Shown: piece by piece, positions 12,948 to 13,047 of the stretch
Numbering within the stretch: the stretch's first letter is position 1
Layout: each line of letters opens with the position of its first letter
DNA from: Methanosarcinales archaeon
GTDB lineage: Archaea > Halobacteriota > Syntropharchaeia > Alkanophagales > Methanospirareceae
Length of the DNA stretch: 13,047 bases
Reading direction: 5' to 3'
Assembly (NCBI GenBank): GCA_003661125.1
Contig: QMVO01000019.1
Location: forward strand, 1-13,047
The notes under the pieces: generated by a model
Told to the model about the DNA's origin: nothing
Database searches by the model: none
The model's input: the letters and a program-made list of their open reading frames with translations, nothing else
Position numbers and translations under genes: made by a program

Positions 12948-13047
12948 GGACACTTTTATAGGTAAAGAAAGCATGTGTAAAAGAAGTGTCCGCAATGAAA
13001 AAAGAATTGTTAATCCTAAAACGTAAGAAAGCAAAAGAACTGCACGA
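12948..13047 (+). mobile_element. Possible left end of an insertion sequence, cut by the window edge
   Basis: SecY homology ends near 12925 and a new sequence follows. GGACACTT (12948-12955) and its exact reverse complement AAGTGTCC (12984-12991) enclose 28 bp, and a new coding frame opens 4 bp beyond. An 8-bp inverted pair just ahead of a basic, lysine-rich reading frame is the sort of layout seen at transposon ends. The other end, target duplication and most of the transposase lie outside the window, so the call is tentative. Confidence 0.4.
12995..13047 (+). CDS. Start of a possible transposase gene (partial)
   Basis: Only 17 codons are visible from the ATG at 12995: MKKELLILKRKKAKELH, then the window ends. 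The pattern, a basic helix leading into KAKELH, resembles the first helix of the helix-turn-helix domain found in several transposase and integrase families, but 17 residues cannot assign a family. It follows directly on the inverted repeat at 12948-12991. Confidence 0.35.
   Translation, partial: MKKELLILKRKKAKELH

Overview
The window is archaeal chromosomal DNA from a methanogen or a related methane/alkane oxidiser. The evidence is a set of coenzyme M (CoM) biosynthesis genes (a DUF39-ferredoxin protein of the ComF / methanogenesis-marker-16 type, ComA and ComB), a YcaO protein of the methyl-coenzyme M reductase (MCR) thioamidation type, HdrA with MvhD, TATA-binding protein, archaeal ribosomal protein L15, an archaeal SecY, and archaeal TATA elements and GGTGAT-type Shine-Dalgarno (SD) sites. 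The ComA/ComB route to CoM is not the cysteate route known from Methanosarcina. Together with MvhD-HdrA lacking adjacent hydrogenase genes, this fits an ANME-1/Syntrophoarchaeia-like genome. That placement is inference; no rRNA gene or mcr gene is present.

Layout. (1) Positions 14-2758 (+) carry comF-comA-comB, a tight operon for CoM synthesis; comB begins inside the end of comA. (2) Positions 2792-3721 (+) encode an unassigned SAM-dependent methyltransferase, convergent with a 78-aa one-zinc-ribbon gene at 3764-4000 (-). (3) That small gene shares a 53-bp divergent promoter region with ycaO (4054-5280, +). (4) An AT-rich 300-bp gap with hairpins and short repeats precedes a 90-aa protein with three CxxC pairs (5581-5853), which has its own promoter and a strong terminator. 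(5) An Lrp/AsnC regulator (5971-6414, +) converges on hdrA. (6) A minus-strand operon, tbp-mvhD-hdrA (9457 down to 6483), couples a general transcription factor to electron-transfer subunits. (7) Divergent from tbp, rpl15-secY (9572-11529, +) ends in an intrinsic terminator. (8) A second, decayed secY copy (11593 to about 12947) carries a stop codon and two compensating frameshifts. It loses homology near what looks like the left end of an insertion sequence that runs off the window.

How the genes fit together. ComA and ComB make sulfolactate from PEP and sulfite, and ComF is expected to install the thiol that completes CoM. YcaO helps mature MCR, the enzyme that uses CoM. HdrA/MvhD belong to the flavin-based electron-bifurcating complex that recycles CoM-S-S-CoB. 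The left two thirds is therefore a CoM/MCR/heterodisulfide neighbourhood in which the methyltransferase and the two zinc-ribbon proteins are the unexplained members. The right third is housekeeping (translation and secretion) plus a duplication and a mobile element. No tRNA, rRNA, CRISPR array or replication origin was seen.
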